64,000 bases of DNA from the NCBI RefSeq assembly GCF_001423495.1, contig NZ_LMOG01000012.1, positions 175,884 to 239,883 of the forward strand, written 5' to 3'. The position numbers and the translations under genes were made by a program. The notes under the pieces were generated by a model. The model saw only the letters and a program-made list of their open reading frames with translations, did no database searches and was not told the origin of the DNA. This document shows, piece after piece, positions 38,518-47,436 of this stretch (positions are counted from its first letter, which is position 1; each line of letters begins with the position of its first letter). Source of the DNA: Xanthomonas sp. Leaf131 (GTDB lineage Bacteria; Pseudomonadota; Gammaproteobacteria; Xanthomonadales; Xanthomonadaceae).

Positions 38518-40773
38518 TCAAAAATCCTTATGCAACTGCAGCCCGACATAGCGCTGATCGTCGCGCGGCACCAGCCGGTACACATTGCCGGTGGCATTGG
38601 CCAGCAACGGTGCATACGAGCGGTCGCCGAGATTGCGGCCAAGCACTGCCACCCGCCAGCCATGCACATCGTCGGCCAGCGCGATGCTGGCATTCCAGAT
38701 CGCATACGGGCCCTGGATGGTCTGCGGGGTCTGGCTGAGGTCGTACTGCACGCTGTCCTGCCAACTCACATCGCCGTTGAATTCCAGCGCCAGACTGCCG
38801 CGTAACGGCACCCGGTAACCAGCGCGCAGATTGCCTTTCCAGTCAGGCGAAAACGGCAGTGGCCTGCCATCGACATTGCAGTTGGCCGCTGCGGCGGCGG
38901 GGCAGGCAAAGCGCTGGATGCGCGCCTGCGTGTAGGCCAGCGATGCCGCCAGGCTGAGCCGCTCGGTGGGCCGATACTCCAGATCCAGCTCAAGGCCTTG
39001 CGTGCGCACCTGCCCGGCGTTGATCAAGCGGGTGACCACCTGCCCGGCCACGGTGTCGAAAAAGTTGGCCTGATAGTTGGCGTACTCGGTATGGAACAGC
39101 GCGACGTTCGCACTGAGGCGATCGTCCAACGCACGCGCCTTCAAGCCAAGTTCCCATGCATTGGACGTCTCCGGCTTCAGCGCCGGCGTATCGCGCGGCT
39201 GCATGTTGAAAAACACGTTGTAGGCCGGGCCCTTGTAGCCGCGCGAATAAGTGAGGTAACCGGTGGTCTGCGCATCGAAGTCGTATTGCAGGCCGGCGCG
39301 GCCCGACACGCCGTTTTCTGCGGTGCTGCCACTGCTGGCCGTGGAGGGCTGGATGCCGGTGACTGAGGTCGCGGAGCTGGACACACGCTGATGTTGATAG
39401 TCGAGCGTGTCGCGGGTGAAGCGCGCACCCAGCAGCGCACGCAGATCCGGCCGCCAATGCCAGGTGGCCTCGCCGAACGCCGCATAGGTTTCTGCACGCG
39501 TGCCGTAATCGGCCACACCCACGTTGCTGGCGGTCGGCGTTGTCACCGTACGGCGATAGGTTTCGTCGTTGCGCGCATGCAGGTAATACAAGCCGGCCAC
39601 CGCTTCCACCGCACGGTCGCGCGGGGTCTGGATGCGCAGTTCCTGCGAATACTGCGTGTAGCCCAGATCGCCACGATCGTGCGAGGACGGAAACGCCGCG
39701 CTGCGTTGCGCAGTGCGGTCGCCATCCTGGAACTGGGTGTTGTCCCATTGCCGCCACGCGCTGATCGAGGTGAGCAACGCCTCGCCAAGATGCTGGTCCA
39801 GCTGCAGCGAGGCGCCTTTATTGATGTCTTCCAGGTGCGTGCGGTAATCGCTGTTGATCTGCCGGTTGTCGGCGCTGGCGATCACTGGCGCAAGGGCTGC
39901 GGCGAAGTCCGCACGCGTGCTGGTCACCACCACACCGCTGGGCGCGTCGCTGCGCGATTGCAGGTAGTCGGCGAGCAGCGTCGCGTTCAAGCTCGGGTTC
40001 GGGGTCAGATCCAGCCGCAGCCGCGCACCGGAGCGTTGGTAACCATTGACGGTCTGGCCGTCGGCCACATTGCGCACATTGCCGCCGTACTCGGCCCACA
40101 ACGCCGACACGCTGGCCTTGAGCACCTCCGGCACCAGCGTGCCGCCCACACTGGCGCGCACACGGTCTTCGTCGCCGCCACCGAAGTGCGCGTAATCCAC
40201 ATAGCCACCGAACACATCTGGCGCCGGCTTGCTGACGATATTGAGCACGCCGGCCGAAGCGTTCTTGCCGAACAAGGTGCCCTGCGGCCCGCGCAGGACT
40301 TCGATGCGTTCGATATCGAGCAGATCCAGCGTGGCCTGGCCCGGCCGCCCCAGCACTACGCCGTCGATGACCGTGGCCACGCTGGGCTCGACGCCCGGCG
40401 AGGTGGAAATGGTGCCCACCCCACGCAGGAACAACGAGGTGTCCTTGTTGGAGGCGCCGGTGCGGAAGGTCAGGCTGGGTACCAGCGCCGGCAGGTCGGC
40501 CACGCTGTTGAGGTTTTCGCGCTCCAGCGTTTCGCCCTGCACGACAGACACGGCGACCGGCACCTGTTGCAATGTGGTTTCGCGACGTGTGGCGGTCACC
40601 GTCACCGCGCCCAAGGTCTGCGCGGCGCGATCCGGCGTGGCAGCCGCCTCGCCCACCTCATCGGCCAGCACCGGCGTACATGCCCACGCCAGACTCCACG
40701 CAAACACCTGCGGTTTAGCCAACCATCTCGTAGCAGCAAAGATCCCCGCTGGGGTCCGGTGTCGCGCAGGCAT
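38518..40773 (-). CDS. TonB-dependent receptor of the sulfur-scavenging operon
   Basis: The 751-residue outer-membrane receptor has a signal peptide (ending VLADE, about residue 39), a TonB box-like LGAVTVTATRRE, a plug (VADLPALVPSLTFRTG through IEVLRGPQGTLFGKNASAG) and a long barrel ending YVGLQLHKDF. The LFGKNASAGVLNIVS plug type is common in receptors for organic molecules rather than ferric siderophores. As first gene of an operon with ssuABC-like genes, it probably brings a bulky sulfonate or sulfate ester across the outer membrane. The ATG at 40773 follows AAAGGAC. Confidence 0.88.
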   Translation of the reverse strand: MPARHRTPAGIFAATRWLAKPQVFAWSLAWACTPVLADEVGEAAATPDRAAQTLGAVTVTATRRETTLQQVPVAVSVVQGETLERENLNSVADLPALVPSLTFRTGASNKDTSLFLRGVGTISTSPGVEPSVATVIDGVVLGRPGQATLDLLDIERIEVLRGPQGTLFGKNASAGVLNIVSKPAPDVFGGYVDYAHFGGGDEDRVRASVGGTLVPEVLKASVSALWAEYGGNVRNVADGQTVNGYQRSGARLRLDLTPNPSLNATLLADYLQSRSDAPSGVVVTSTRADFAAALAPVIASADNRQINSDYRTHLEDINKGASLQLDQHLGEALLTSISAWRQWDNTQFQDGDRTAQRSAAFPSSHDRGDLGYTQYSQELRIQTPRDRAVEAVAGLYYLHARNDETYRRTVTTPTASNVGVADYGTRAETYAAFGEATWHWRPDLRALLGARFTRDTLDYQHQRVSSSATSVTGIQPSTASSGSTAENGVSGRAGLQYDFDAQTTGYLTYSRGYKGPAYNVFFNMQPRDTPALKPETSNAWELGLKARALDDRLSANVALFHTEYANYQANFFDTVAGQVVTRLINAGQVRTQGLELDLEYRPTERLSLAASLAYTQARIQRFACPAAAAANCNVDGRPLPFSPDWKGNLRAGYRVPLRGSLALEFNGDVSWQDSVQYDLSQTPQTIQGPYAIWNASIALADDVHGWRVAVLGRNLGDRSYAPLLANATGNVYRLVPRDDQRYVGLQLHKDF

Positions 40774-40927
40774 GTACGTCCTTTCGTGGCGTCGGCTGTC
40801 GTGTGGCAGCGTTGGAGGATTTGGTTGTTCGGCGGCGCAGTAAACGCACAGCGAATCAGGCGCAGCGCAGGCCGGGAAGGCAGTGCAATGCAATTGCGCA
40901 TGCTGTTTGCAGCTGCCGCGAGCGTCA

Positions 40928-40952
40928 AATAACCAATGTTTAGGTGGTTATT
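40928..40952. promoter_or_regulatory. Palindromic operator candidate (LysR type)
   Basis: A perfect 8-bp inverted repeat, AATAACCA at 40928-40935 and TGGTTATT at 40945-40952, is separated by nine bases. It lies 155 bases upstream of the sulfur-operon receptor and about 93 before the divergent GIY-YIG gene. Size and symmetry fit LysR-type sites such as CysB/Cbl/SsuR, but the exact motif is not recognised. Confidence 0.5.
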
Positions 40953-41044
40953 CACTCACGCACTGCATGGCTGCAGCCAATCAGTTCTGAGCGTGCGCGA
41001 AGACCGCCAATGCACAACATCGCGTGAGTGGCGATAATGGCCGC

Positions 41045-41353
41045 ATGGATGCACTCAAGCCCTGGCACCTCTACCTGCTGCTGTGCCGCAACGGCAGCTA
41101 TTACGCCGGCATCACCAACGATCTGGAACGACGCTTTCAGGCCCATCTGCGTGGCACCGGCGCGCGCTACACCCGCGCACATCCACCGCTGGAAGTGCTC
41201 GCCAGTCGCCCGTATCCGGACCGCGCCGCCGCCTCGCGCGCAGAGTGGCAGCTCAAGCGGCAACCGCGCGCGCGCAAGCTGGCCTGGTTGCTGGCGCAAG
41301 CGCACGACGGCGCCGAGTCACAGCTCACTGACGCATCGATCACGCCCGCCTAG
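41045..41353 (+). CDS. GIY-YIG nuclease-superfamily protein (YhbQ/UPF0213 type)
   Basis: The 102-residue protein is a single GIY-YIG domain: [18 protein letters not shown] supplies the GIY...YIG-like pair, followed by the arginine of LERRFQAHL. It is a small stand-alone member like E. coli YhbQ, of unclear DNA repair or nuclease function. The ATG at 41045 gives the normal length; an in-frame extension of seven codons is possible. It is divergent from the sulfur operon and followed by a GST gene. Confidence 0.88.
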   Translation: MDALKPWHLYLLLCRNGSYYAGITNDLERRFQAHLRGTGARYTRAHPPLEVLASRPYPDRAAASRAEWQLKRQPRARKLAWLLAQAHDGAESQLTDASITPA

Positions 41354-41398
41354 CCGTCTGTTTTCTACGCTGCACCGCCATCAATCGCGGAGCAGCGC

Positions 41399-42106
41399 AT
41401 GCACTATCAGCTCTACTATTGGACCGGCCTGCAAGGCCGCGGCGAATTCGTCCGCCTCGCATTGGAAGATGCCGGTGCCGACTACACCGACGTGGCGCGT
41501 GTGGAAGGCGATGAGGTGATGAATGCCTTTCTGGAAGGTCACCAAGCCGGCGCCCAGCCGTTCGCGCCGCCCTTCCTCAAGGCAGGCAATGTGCTGGTGG
41601 CACAGGTCGCAGCGATCTTGCATGTCATCGGGCCGCAGCTGGCACTGGTACCGGACGCGGAAGCGCAACGCATCCAGGCGCTGCAGTTGCAACTGACCAT
41701 CTCCGATCTGGTCGCAGAGGTACACGACACCCACCATCCAATCGCCACCGGCCTGTATTACGAAGACCAGAAAGCCGAAGCCGCCAAGCGTGCCAAGGAT
41801 CTGCGCGACAACCGCCTGCCCAAGTTCCTGGGCTACTTCGAGCAGGTGCTGCAACAAGCCGGCGGCACGTATGCGCTGGGCATGCACTCGTATGTAGATC
41901 TGTCGTTATTCCAGTTGATCAGCGGGCTGGAATACATGTTCCCCAAACGCATGGCGACGCTGTCGACCGATCTCCCCGGCCTCAAGGCCCTGCAGCAACG
42001 CGTGGCCGAGCGGCCGCGCATTGCCGCCTATCTCGCGTCCGAGCGACGCGTGGCGTTCAATACCAACGGTATTTTTCGCCACTATCCGGAGCTGGATGCG
42101 GCGTAG
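41399..42106 (+). CDS. Glutathione S-transferase
   Basis: The 235-residue protein has a thioredoxin-like N-terminal domain (MHYQLYYWTGLQGRGEFVRLALEDAG) with Tyr and Arg residues near the active site, and a helical C-terminal domain (PGLKALQQRVAERPRIAAYL at the end). It is a cytosolic GST; the layout recalls the sigma/alpha-like group. Substrate unknown. A GGAG precedes the ATG. It is probably its own unit or co-transcribed with the GIY-YIG gene 45 bases upstream. Confidence 0.9.
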   Translation: MHYQLYYWTGLQGRGEFVRLALEDAGADYTDVARVEGDEVMNAFLEGHQAGAQPFAPPFLKAGNVLVAQVAAILHVIGPQLALVPDAEAQRIQALQLQLTISDLVAEVHDTHHPIATGLYYEDQKAEAAKRAKDLRDNRLPKFLGYFEQVLQQAGGTYALGMHSYVDLSLFQLISGLEYMFPKRMATLSTDLPGLKALQQRVAERPRIAAYLASERRVAFNTNGIFRHYPELDAA

Positions 42107-42243
42107 GCGGTTCGCGGCGCCTGGCGTGTCGCGTGGCAAGTGCAGTCGACACTGCGTCGCTTCGATACGGGCAACGCGCGTATGCCACTTCAGTGTGCAA
42201 GGCCGCAAGCAATGCGGCTCGTGCTTGTGCCATCGCAGTTGCC

Positions 42244-43059
42244 TCAACGTCCCTGCAGCAACGCTGTCCGGATCCGCTGCAACTGCTCTTTCACTGCAGT
42301 CGCTTGTGTCGGCCCCAGGCGCAGCAACGCTTTTTGCCCAACCGACAGCGATTCCAGCGCAGGATCGACAAAGCGATAACGGCCACGCTCGTCGCGCACC
42401 ACCTTGATCGGCTGCGCCGGATCCGGCGTGCGCAGCAGATGATCGATCACATCGATCACGCGGTCGTTGAAGTAACGATCCGGCGCACCGAGATCGGCAT
42501 AGGCCTGCTGGAACAGCGGATAGAAACGCTTGTAACTGTGCACCAACGCCTGCGCATCCACCTGCGTGAATGCCGCCACGTAAGGCGCATAACGCACCGC
42601 ATTAGCCTGATCGATCACAACACCGCCGGCTGCATCGGCAACCTGCAATTCGCCCGGCACCGGCTGCAATACCGAGGCACGGCGGCTGATGCTGGGCTGG
42701 GTGAGATTGTCGATCATCACCACAACGCGTTCGACCAGGTGCTTGCGCAACACGATCGACAACGCGCTGTCGTCCTGCACCAACTCCAGCAGCGCCTGCC
42801 ATGCAGCCGCATCGCTCTGTGCCAGCGCAGGAATCGCAGCGTCGGCGGCATCGACCGAGGGCGCCTGCACCGGATGCCGTGGCCCGGCCGGCACGGGCGG
42901 CGCAGGGGTCACAGCCGCCGCCACGGCGCTTGCGGTCTGGCTGATCGGCGCAGGCAACGCGCCCGGAGCAGTGGGTGAACCGCTGAACAGCCACCAGGCG
43001 CCGCCGACCACCACTGGCACCGCCAGCAGCCACGGCCAACGCGAAGACTTCGATTGCAT
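42244..43059 (-). CDS. DUF3014 domain protein, membrane-anchored
   Basis: The 271-residue protein has one N-terminal membrane helix (residues about 8-25, RWPWLLAVPVVVGGAWWLF), a Pro/Ala-rich linker, and then the DUF3014 domain (VDAADAAIPALAQSDAAAW to the end). The domain contains LVHSYKRFYPLFQQAYADLG and DRYFNDRVIDVIDHLL. It should face the periplasm. No biochemical role is known to me. ATG at 43059 follows AAGGAG. It stands alone between a convergent GST and a repeat cluster. Confidence 0.85.
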   Translation of the reverse strand: MQSKSSRWPWLLAVPVVVGGAWWLFSGSPTAPGALPAPISQTASAVAAAVTPAPPVPAGPRHPVQAPSVDAADAAIPALAQSDAAAWQALLELVQDDSALSIVLRKHLVERVVVMIDNLTQPSISRRASVLQPVPGELQVADAAGGVVIDQANAVRYAPYVAAFTQVDAQALVHSYKRFYPLFQQAYADLGAPDRYFNDRVIDVIDHLLRTPDPAQPIKVVRDERGRYRFVDPALESLSVGQKALLRLGPTQATAVKEQLQRIRTALLQGR

Positions 43060-43151
43060 CGTGAAACTCCTTACATCGACAACATCCATGGTGTGACCAT
43101 GAGATGGCGCCGTGGTTCCATCGATTTAGTCGGTCGAGGGCGCGGTGCCCT

Positions 43152-43234
43152 CACCGCTCGCGGGACACGCCGTGAATCCATCCGTGGAGGCTCGGTGGCG
43201 GCATCCATGCCGCCACACGGTCCCGCGGACACCG
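43152..43234. repeat. Palindromic repeat element, degenerate copy C
   Basis: Same layout as copy A (outer CACCGCTCGCGGGACAC and GGTCCCGCGGACACCG, inner GGCGGCATCCATGCCGCC) but with several mismatches and a few extra bases. Same orientation as copy A. Confidence 0.7.
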
Positions 43235-43306
43235 CACCAGAGAGTTGATCGGTTGCTTTGTTTAAAACCATGCGCAGCGACCATCCCGACTGGTCCTTGC
43301 CCGCCC

Positions 43307-43384
43307 ACCGTCGCGGGACCTTACGCGGCATGGATGCCGCGTAAGAGCCTACACGGACGTACTTGCGGCGTGTCCCGCGATGGT
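43307..43384. repeat. 78-bp palindromic repeat element, copy B
   Basis: Exactly 78 bases, near-identical to copy A at 1-78 but inverted. Outer ends are ACCGTCGCGGGA and TCCCGCGATGGT; the inner palindrome TTACGCGGCAT..ATGCCGCGTAA is intact. Confidence 0.82.
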
Positions 43385-43471
43385 TAGTCTCAGACCAGGA
43401 CACCCGGCATTGCCGCATCAAGCAACAACGCCAGCTGTCTCATACCCGCGAAGTAGGTGTGCCCGCCGCGC

Positions 43472-44641
43472 TCAGCTTGCGAAATCCAACCGCGCATTCA
43501 CCCAAGCCGCCACGATCGCGGCAGCCACCTGATCGGCCTGTTTCGCAGGCAGGCGCTTCTCGCGCACCAGCCATGCTGCCGTGTCGGCACGCACCTTCGG
43601 CAGCAGCGCGCGCACGGCCTTGCGTTGCGCCGCCGGCCAATCGCTGTCTTCCCCGTTCCAGGCCGCAATCGCCTTGTCCGGATCTCCGCCGTAATGCTTG
43701 CGCAGTGCCGGCGTCAGATACAACAACGGCGACACCGACGCGCGTAGCGCGATGATTTTCCACTCGGCGTAACTGGCATAGCGAATGGTGCCGGCGTCCG
43801 TGCTCAACGCCTCGATCAACCCGGCAAAGCCCGCATCCAGCTGCTTCCAGCTAGCCAATGCAAACAAACCGCCCGGCGGCTTGCAGATCGGCGCGAACCC
43901 ATCGCGTGTCGAGCCATACAGCGAGCCGAACGCATCGTATGCCGGCTCACCCACCGCAGCGAAGATGAAGCAATGCACGTAAGGACGCTGATCGCTGTCG
44001 TCGCGCTCGATCCACAAACGCAGCAACGTCAAGACGCGTTCTGGTGCCTGCATGGCCGGCATGCCATCCACATCGTCGAGCAACGACGCCGCAAACGTGT
44101 CGACCTTGCCCAATGCCTTGCGCGCACTCTCGAAACGCGCGTTGGCCAGCGCCGCATCCACCCCCGCCGCAGGCACGAACTGATGCAAGTAAGCCAGCCA
44201 CGCCGAGGCCAGCGGCGTGTCGTAGCCCTGCAACTGGCGCGCGGCGTCGGCAGGCGCCGTGGGAATGCTGGCGATGATGCGGTCCAGTGCCTGTTGCTGC
44301 GCAGTGAGCGCTTTGGCCAGCGCATCGGCCCTGGCCTTCAATGTGCGCTGCAGACAGTCGTCCAGCTTGGCGTCCTGCGCGCAGGCATTGCGCTGGCGCA
44401 GCCAGGCCCGTTGCTGATCGCGCACGCCGGCAACCGAACTGCGCGGCGTGGTCTCCAGCAACGCCCGATACGACTCATCCAACTGATCGTCCAGGTTGCC
44501 GAGCGCCGGCACCGCACACAGCCGTTTTTCGACCGCAGTGCCTGCCTGTTTGCAATCGAACGATGCCGCCCAGGCACCGCTGGCGCCAAGCAACAGCGCG
44601 CCACCGATGACCACTCGCAACACACTAGAGCAAGATGTCAT
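43472..44641 (-). CDS. LprI-like (lysozyme-inhibitor LprI family) secreted protein
   Basis: The 389-residue protein has a signal peptide (ending SGAWA, about residue 25), followed by an LprI/YecT-like domain with a cysteine pattern: FDCKQAGTAVEKRLCAVP, LDESYRALLE, QRAWLRQRNACAQDAKLDDCLQ. The 270-residue C-terminal part is unassigned. LprI-domain proteins have been linked to lysozyme inhibition, but most members are uncharacterised. Its start at 44641 overlaps the stop of the upstream permease by ATGA, so the two are translationally coupled; this pairing is unusual. Confidence 0.8.
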   Translation of the reverse strand: MTSCSSVLRVVIGGALLLGASGAWAASFDCKQAGTAVEKRLCAVPALGNLDDQLDESYRALLETTPRSSVAGVRDQQRAWLRQRNACAQDAKLDDCLQRTLKARADALAKALTAQQQALDRIIASIPTAPADAARQLQGYDTPLASAWLAYLHQFVPAAGVDAALANARFESARKALGKVDTFAASLLDDVDGMPAMQAPERVLTLLRLWIERDDSDQRPYVHCFIFAAVGEPAYDAFGSLYGSTRDGFAPICKPPGGLFALASWKQLDAGFAGLIEALSTDAGTIRYASYAEWKIIALRASVSPLLYLTPALRKHYGGDPDKAIAAWNGEDSDWPAAQRKAVRALLPKVRADTAAWLVREKRLPAKQADQVAAAIVAAWVNARLDFAS

Positions 44642-46239
44642 TGCAATGCATCCTTGCGCGCAGGCAGCAGCGACAACAGCAACAACGTCACCGCCAGCGC
44701 CACATAGGCACCGACGAACTGCCAGCTGATCACCCGCGCCAGGCCTTGTAGCGACCACGGCAGATAGATGCCGCCGCGCGGGTCCACCGAATGGATCAAG
44801 CCGAACAGCGTCAGGCCAGCGGCCACCAACAAAAACACTGCGCCACGTCGCAGCCGGCCATCGATCATCGCCGCCACTGCCGCGATCCACAGCATCGCGG
44901 TGATGATGAAACCATTGCCCAGCGCGAAGATCACCGCCAGTTCCGGCAAGCCGTGTCCATCGAGTTTGGTGGTCAGCGCAATCAATTGCTCCGGCGGAAT
45001 CCAGCCAGGCGCCTTGATGGTCAGCAGGTACGCCACCGACGGCAGAAAGCCCAGCACCATCGCACCGGCATGATGCTTCGGCGTGGCCTGAAACGCCTGC
45101 GTGGTGATGTCGATCGACACATACACGATGATCGGCGCCAATACCGCCAGCGGCAGCCATTGCACCAACCCGGAGATCACACCCAGCATGCCGCCGATGC
45201 CCACGAACAAACCGGTCAGCAACGTATAGCCCGAGCGCGCGCCCATGTGCTTGTACGCCGGCTGGCCGATGTAGGGCGTGGTCTGTGCCACGCCACCGCA
45301 GACGCCTGCGACCAGGGTTGCGAGGGCTTCCACCAGCAAGATATCGCGGGTGCGGTAGTCATCACCCGCTGCGCGTGCGCTCTCGCTGACATTGATGCCA
45401 CCCACCACCATCAACAGACCGAACGGCAGCAGCAATGGCAGGTACGCCACCGTGGCCGGCAGTCCTTCGATAAAGCCCAGGTTCGGCAGCGGCAACACGA
45501 TCTTCGGCGGTGCCCATTCCGGCACTGCAAAACCCGGCGCACCGAGCCCGGCCAGTCCCAGCCCGTAGTACAACGCGGTGCCGATGACGAAGGCGACCAG
45601 CACACCCGGCAACTTGGTCGGCAACCGGCCCTTGGCCAGCAGCACGTACAATAGCAGGCCCAAGGTGACGAAGCCGGCCACCGGCGAACGCAGGGTTTCC
45701 AGCAGCGGCAGCAGGCCCATCAGCACCAGCGCGATTCCGGCGATCGAACCGAGCAGCGCCGCCCGCGGCAGCGCGCGCGTGACCGCCTCGCCAGCAAACG
45801 ACAGCACCAGCTTGAGCAGACCCATCACCACCAGCGAGGCCATGCCGAGTTTCCAGGTGGCGATGGCCGCCGCTTGCGGATCCAGCCCCTGCGCCTTGAA
45901 GCCGACAAACGCCGGGCCCAGCACCAGCAGCGCCATGCCGATGCTGGTGGGCGCATCCAGGCCCAGCGGCATCGCGGTGACGTCGTCGCGCCCGCTGCGG
46001 GCGGCCAGCCGCCGCGCCATCAAGGTGTAGAGCAAATTGCCCACCAGCACGCCGAACGCGGTGCCAGGAAACATGCGTTCGAATATCACGTCAGCGGGAA
46101 ACTGGAATATCCCGATCAGCGCCATCGCGATGAAGCCGAGGATGGAGAGATTGTCGACGACCAGGCCGAAGAAGCCATTGAGGTCGCCGGCGACGAACCA
46201 GCGCGGCGGTGCCGCAGTACGCGAGGAAGGGGCCGACAT
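44638..46239 (-). CDS. NCS2-like (xanthine/uracil-permease-type) membrane transporter
   Basis: The 533-residue inner-membrane protein has about 12-14 hydrophobic segments and belongs to the SulP/NCS2/AzgA-like superfamily: FFGLVVDNLSILGF at the start, TAMPLGLDAPTSIGMALL in the first half, and VGGINVSESARAAGDDYRTR with GVAQTTPYIGQPAYKHMGAR in the second. The substrate may be a nucleobase or an anion; neither is decided by sequence. The downstream LprI-like gene is coupled to it by a four-base overlap. Confidence 0.85.
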   Translation of the reverse strand: MSAPSSRTAAPPRWFVAGDLNGFFGLVVDNLSILGFIAMALIGIFQFPADVIFERMFPGTAFGVLVGNLLYTLMARRLAARSGRDDVTAMPLGLDAPTSIGMALLVLGPAFVGFKAQGLDPQAAAIATWKLGMASLVVMGLLKLVLSFAGEAVTRALPRAALLGSIAGIALVLMGLLPLLETLRSPVAGFVTLGLLLYVLLAKGRLPTKLPGVLVAFVIGTALYYGLGLAGLGAPGFAVPEWAPPKIVLPLPNLGFIEGLPATVAYLPLLLPFGLLMVVGGINVSESARAAGDDYRTRDILLVEALATLVAGVCGGVAQTTPYIGQPAYKHMGARSGYTLLTGLFVGIGGMLGVISGLVQWLPLAVLAPIIVYVSIDITTQAFQATPKHHAGAMVLGFLPSVAYLLTIKAPGWIPPEQLIALTTKLDGHGLPELAVIFALGNGFIITAMLWIAAVAAMIDGRLRRGAVFLLVAAGLTLFGLIHSVDPRGGIYLPWSLQGLARVISWQFVGAYVALAVTLLLLSLLPARKDALQ

Positions 46240-46386
46240 GGGAGCCAGGGAGCGTGGGGATCGCCCGATGGTAGCCGCTGCCCCGCATGTGCGACAGCGG
46301 CGTGGTGGATCAGAGCGTGTCGTCGCGTTGGTCGATGCAAGGGTGCGCCCGTCCGGCGCTTGCCGGCACGCTGACGCCTACAGGCG

Positions 46387-47271
46387 CTACTGCGTCCGCT
46401 CCTGCGTCGCCGCAGCGACCTCGATCCAGCCGAGGATGTCGCCGCGGCCGGCACTGCGATAGCGCACCTGCACGCGTGTGGCATCGGCGCTGACGTCCAG
46501 CGCATCGGCCTGATCGCCGCGCACCAGATAGCGTTTGGTGGTGGTCGCAGTAGCCGTGGCATACAGCGGCAGACGCGTTACCTGCACACGTAGCTGCACC
46601 GGCATCGGCGCGTCCAACGTGGTGCCGATCGCGCTTGACACCTTCGCCCCGCGCGCATCGTAACTCGGCCACACCGAGAGCGGCATGCCATCGTCGGTGC
46701 CCGGATCCAGCAAGGTCTGGATCTCCGGCGAGGCGATCGGCTGCTGCGTCCTGGCCACATACAACCGCCCATCGGCCGCATAGCGATACACATCCGCGTA
46801 CCACATCGGCCCGCCGCGGCAGGAGCTGGTCAAGCTACGCTGCTGCTTGTCGGGCGTGAGGTTGAAGAAGCCCTCGCACTGCACCGCCGGACGCGTGGGC
46901 GCGGTCAATGCACGAAAACGCCGGTGTGCGGGGTCGAACACGAACACCAGCACCGCCTCGTTGACTTGGCCGAGCATCGCCGACACCGCCAGGTCCGGAT
47001 ACCCGTCGAAGTTGTAGTCCTCGCTGTCCACGCCCGTGCCGCCTTCGCCATCGTCCACATTCGCGTCGAACCATTGCTCCTTGCCACCCGGGGTGAACAC
47101 CACCTGCAGGCGTGCGCCGACCAGCGTGGCGGTGGCACGCGTGTGCGCGTCGATCGTCACCTGCACGCTGGTATCGCGCGCCACGGCCGCGAACGACAAC
47201 CCGCCAAATGCGGCGACCAGCAACGTGCGGGCAGCGCTGATGCGCATTCTGTGCAGCGTTTCAAAGCGCAT
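46387..47271 (-). CDS. XAC2610-like secreted protein
   Basis: The 294-residue protein has a signal-type N-terminus (MRISAARTLLVAAFGGLSF) and a beta-rich body with a calcium-loop-like motif DYNFDGYPDLAVSAMLG (FG-GAP/EF-hand style). This kind of motif is what I remember of XAC2610, the X. citri periplasmic inhibitor of the lysozyme-like effector XAC2609. The C-terminal part looks SH3-like (DATRVQVRYRS..GDILGWIEV). No toxin gene is adjacent. Start at 47271 has GAGG upstream; 47247 would place the signal peptide at the extreme N-terminus. Confidence 0.72.
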   Translation of the reverse strand: MRFETLHRMRISAARTLLVAAFGGLSFAAVARDTSVQVTIDAHTRATATLVGARLQVVFTPGGKEQWFDANVDDGEGGTGVDSEDYNFDGYPDLAVSAMLGQVNEAVLVFVFDPAHRRFRALTAPTRPAVQCEGFFNLTPDKQQRSLTSSCRGGPMWYADVYRYAADGRLYVARTQQPIASPEIQTLLDPGTDDGMPLSVWPSYDARGAKVSSAIGTTLDAPMPVQLRVQVTRLPLYATATATTTKRYLVRGDQADALDVSADATRVQVRYRSAGRGDILGWIEVAAATQERTQ

Positions 47272-47436
47272 GGTGATCAGCCTCGGCAGATAACGAACCA
47301 CGGCATTGGCCACTGCCTGGGTACCGATGACGCGCATGACTGCAGCGCACGCACAGCACGAGCCGGTGCCGATTCGAGCACCGCCCGTGCGCATTGGTTA
47401 TTGCAGCGGTTTGGGCAATCGCCCGATAAACACTAC

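Larger units (their letters stand above)
43060..43471. other. Intergenic region with palindromic repeats
   Basis: This 412-base stretch holds no gene. It contains an intact and a degenerate copy of the palindromic element also found at the left end of the window. Confidence 0.7.
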
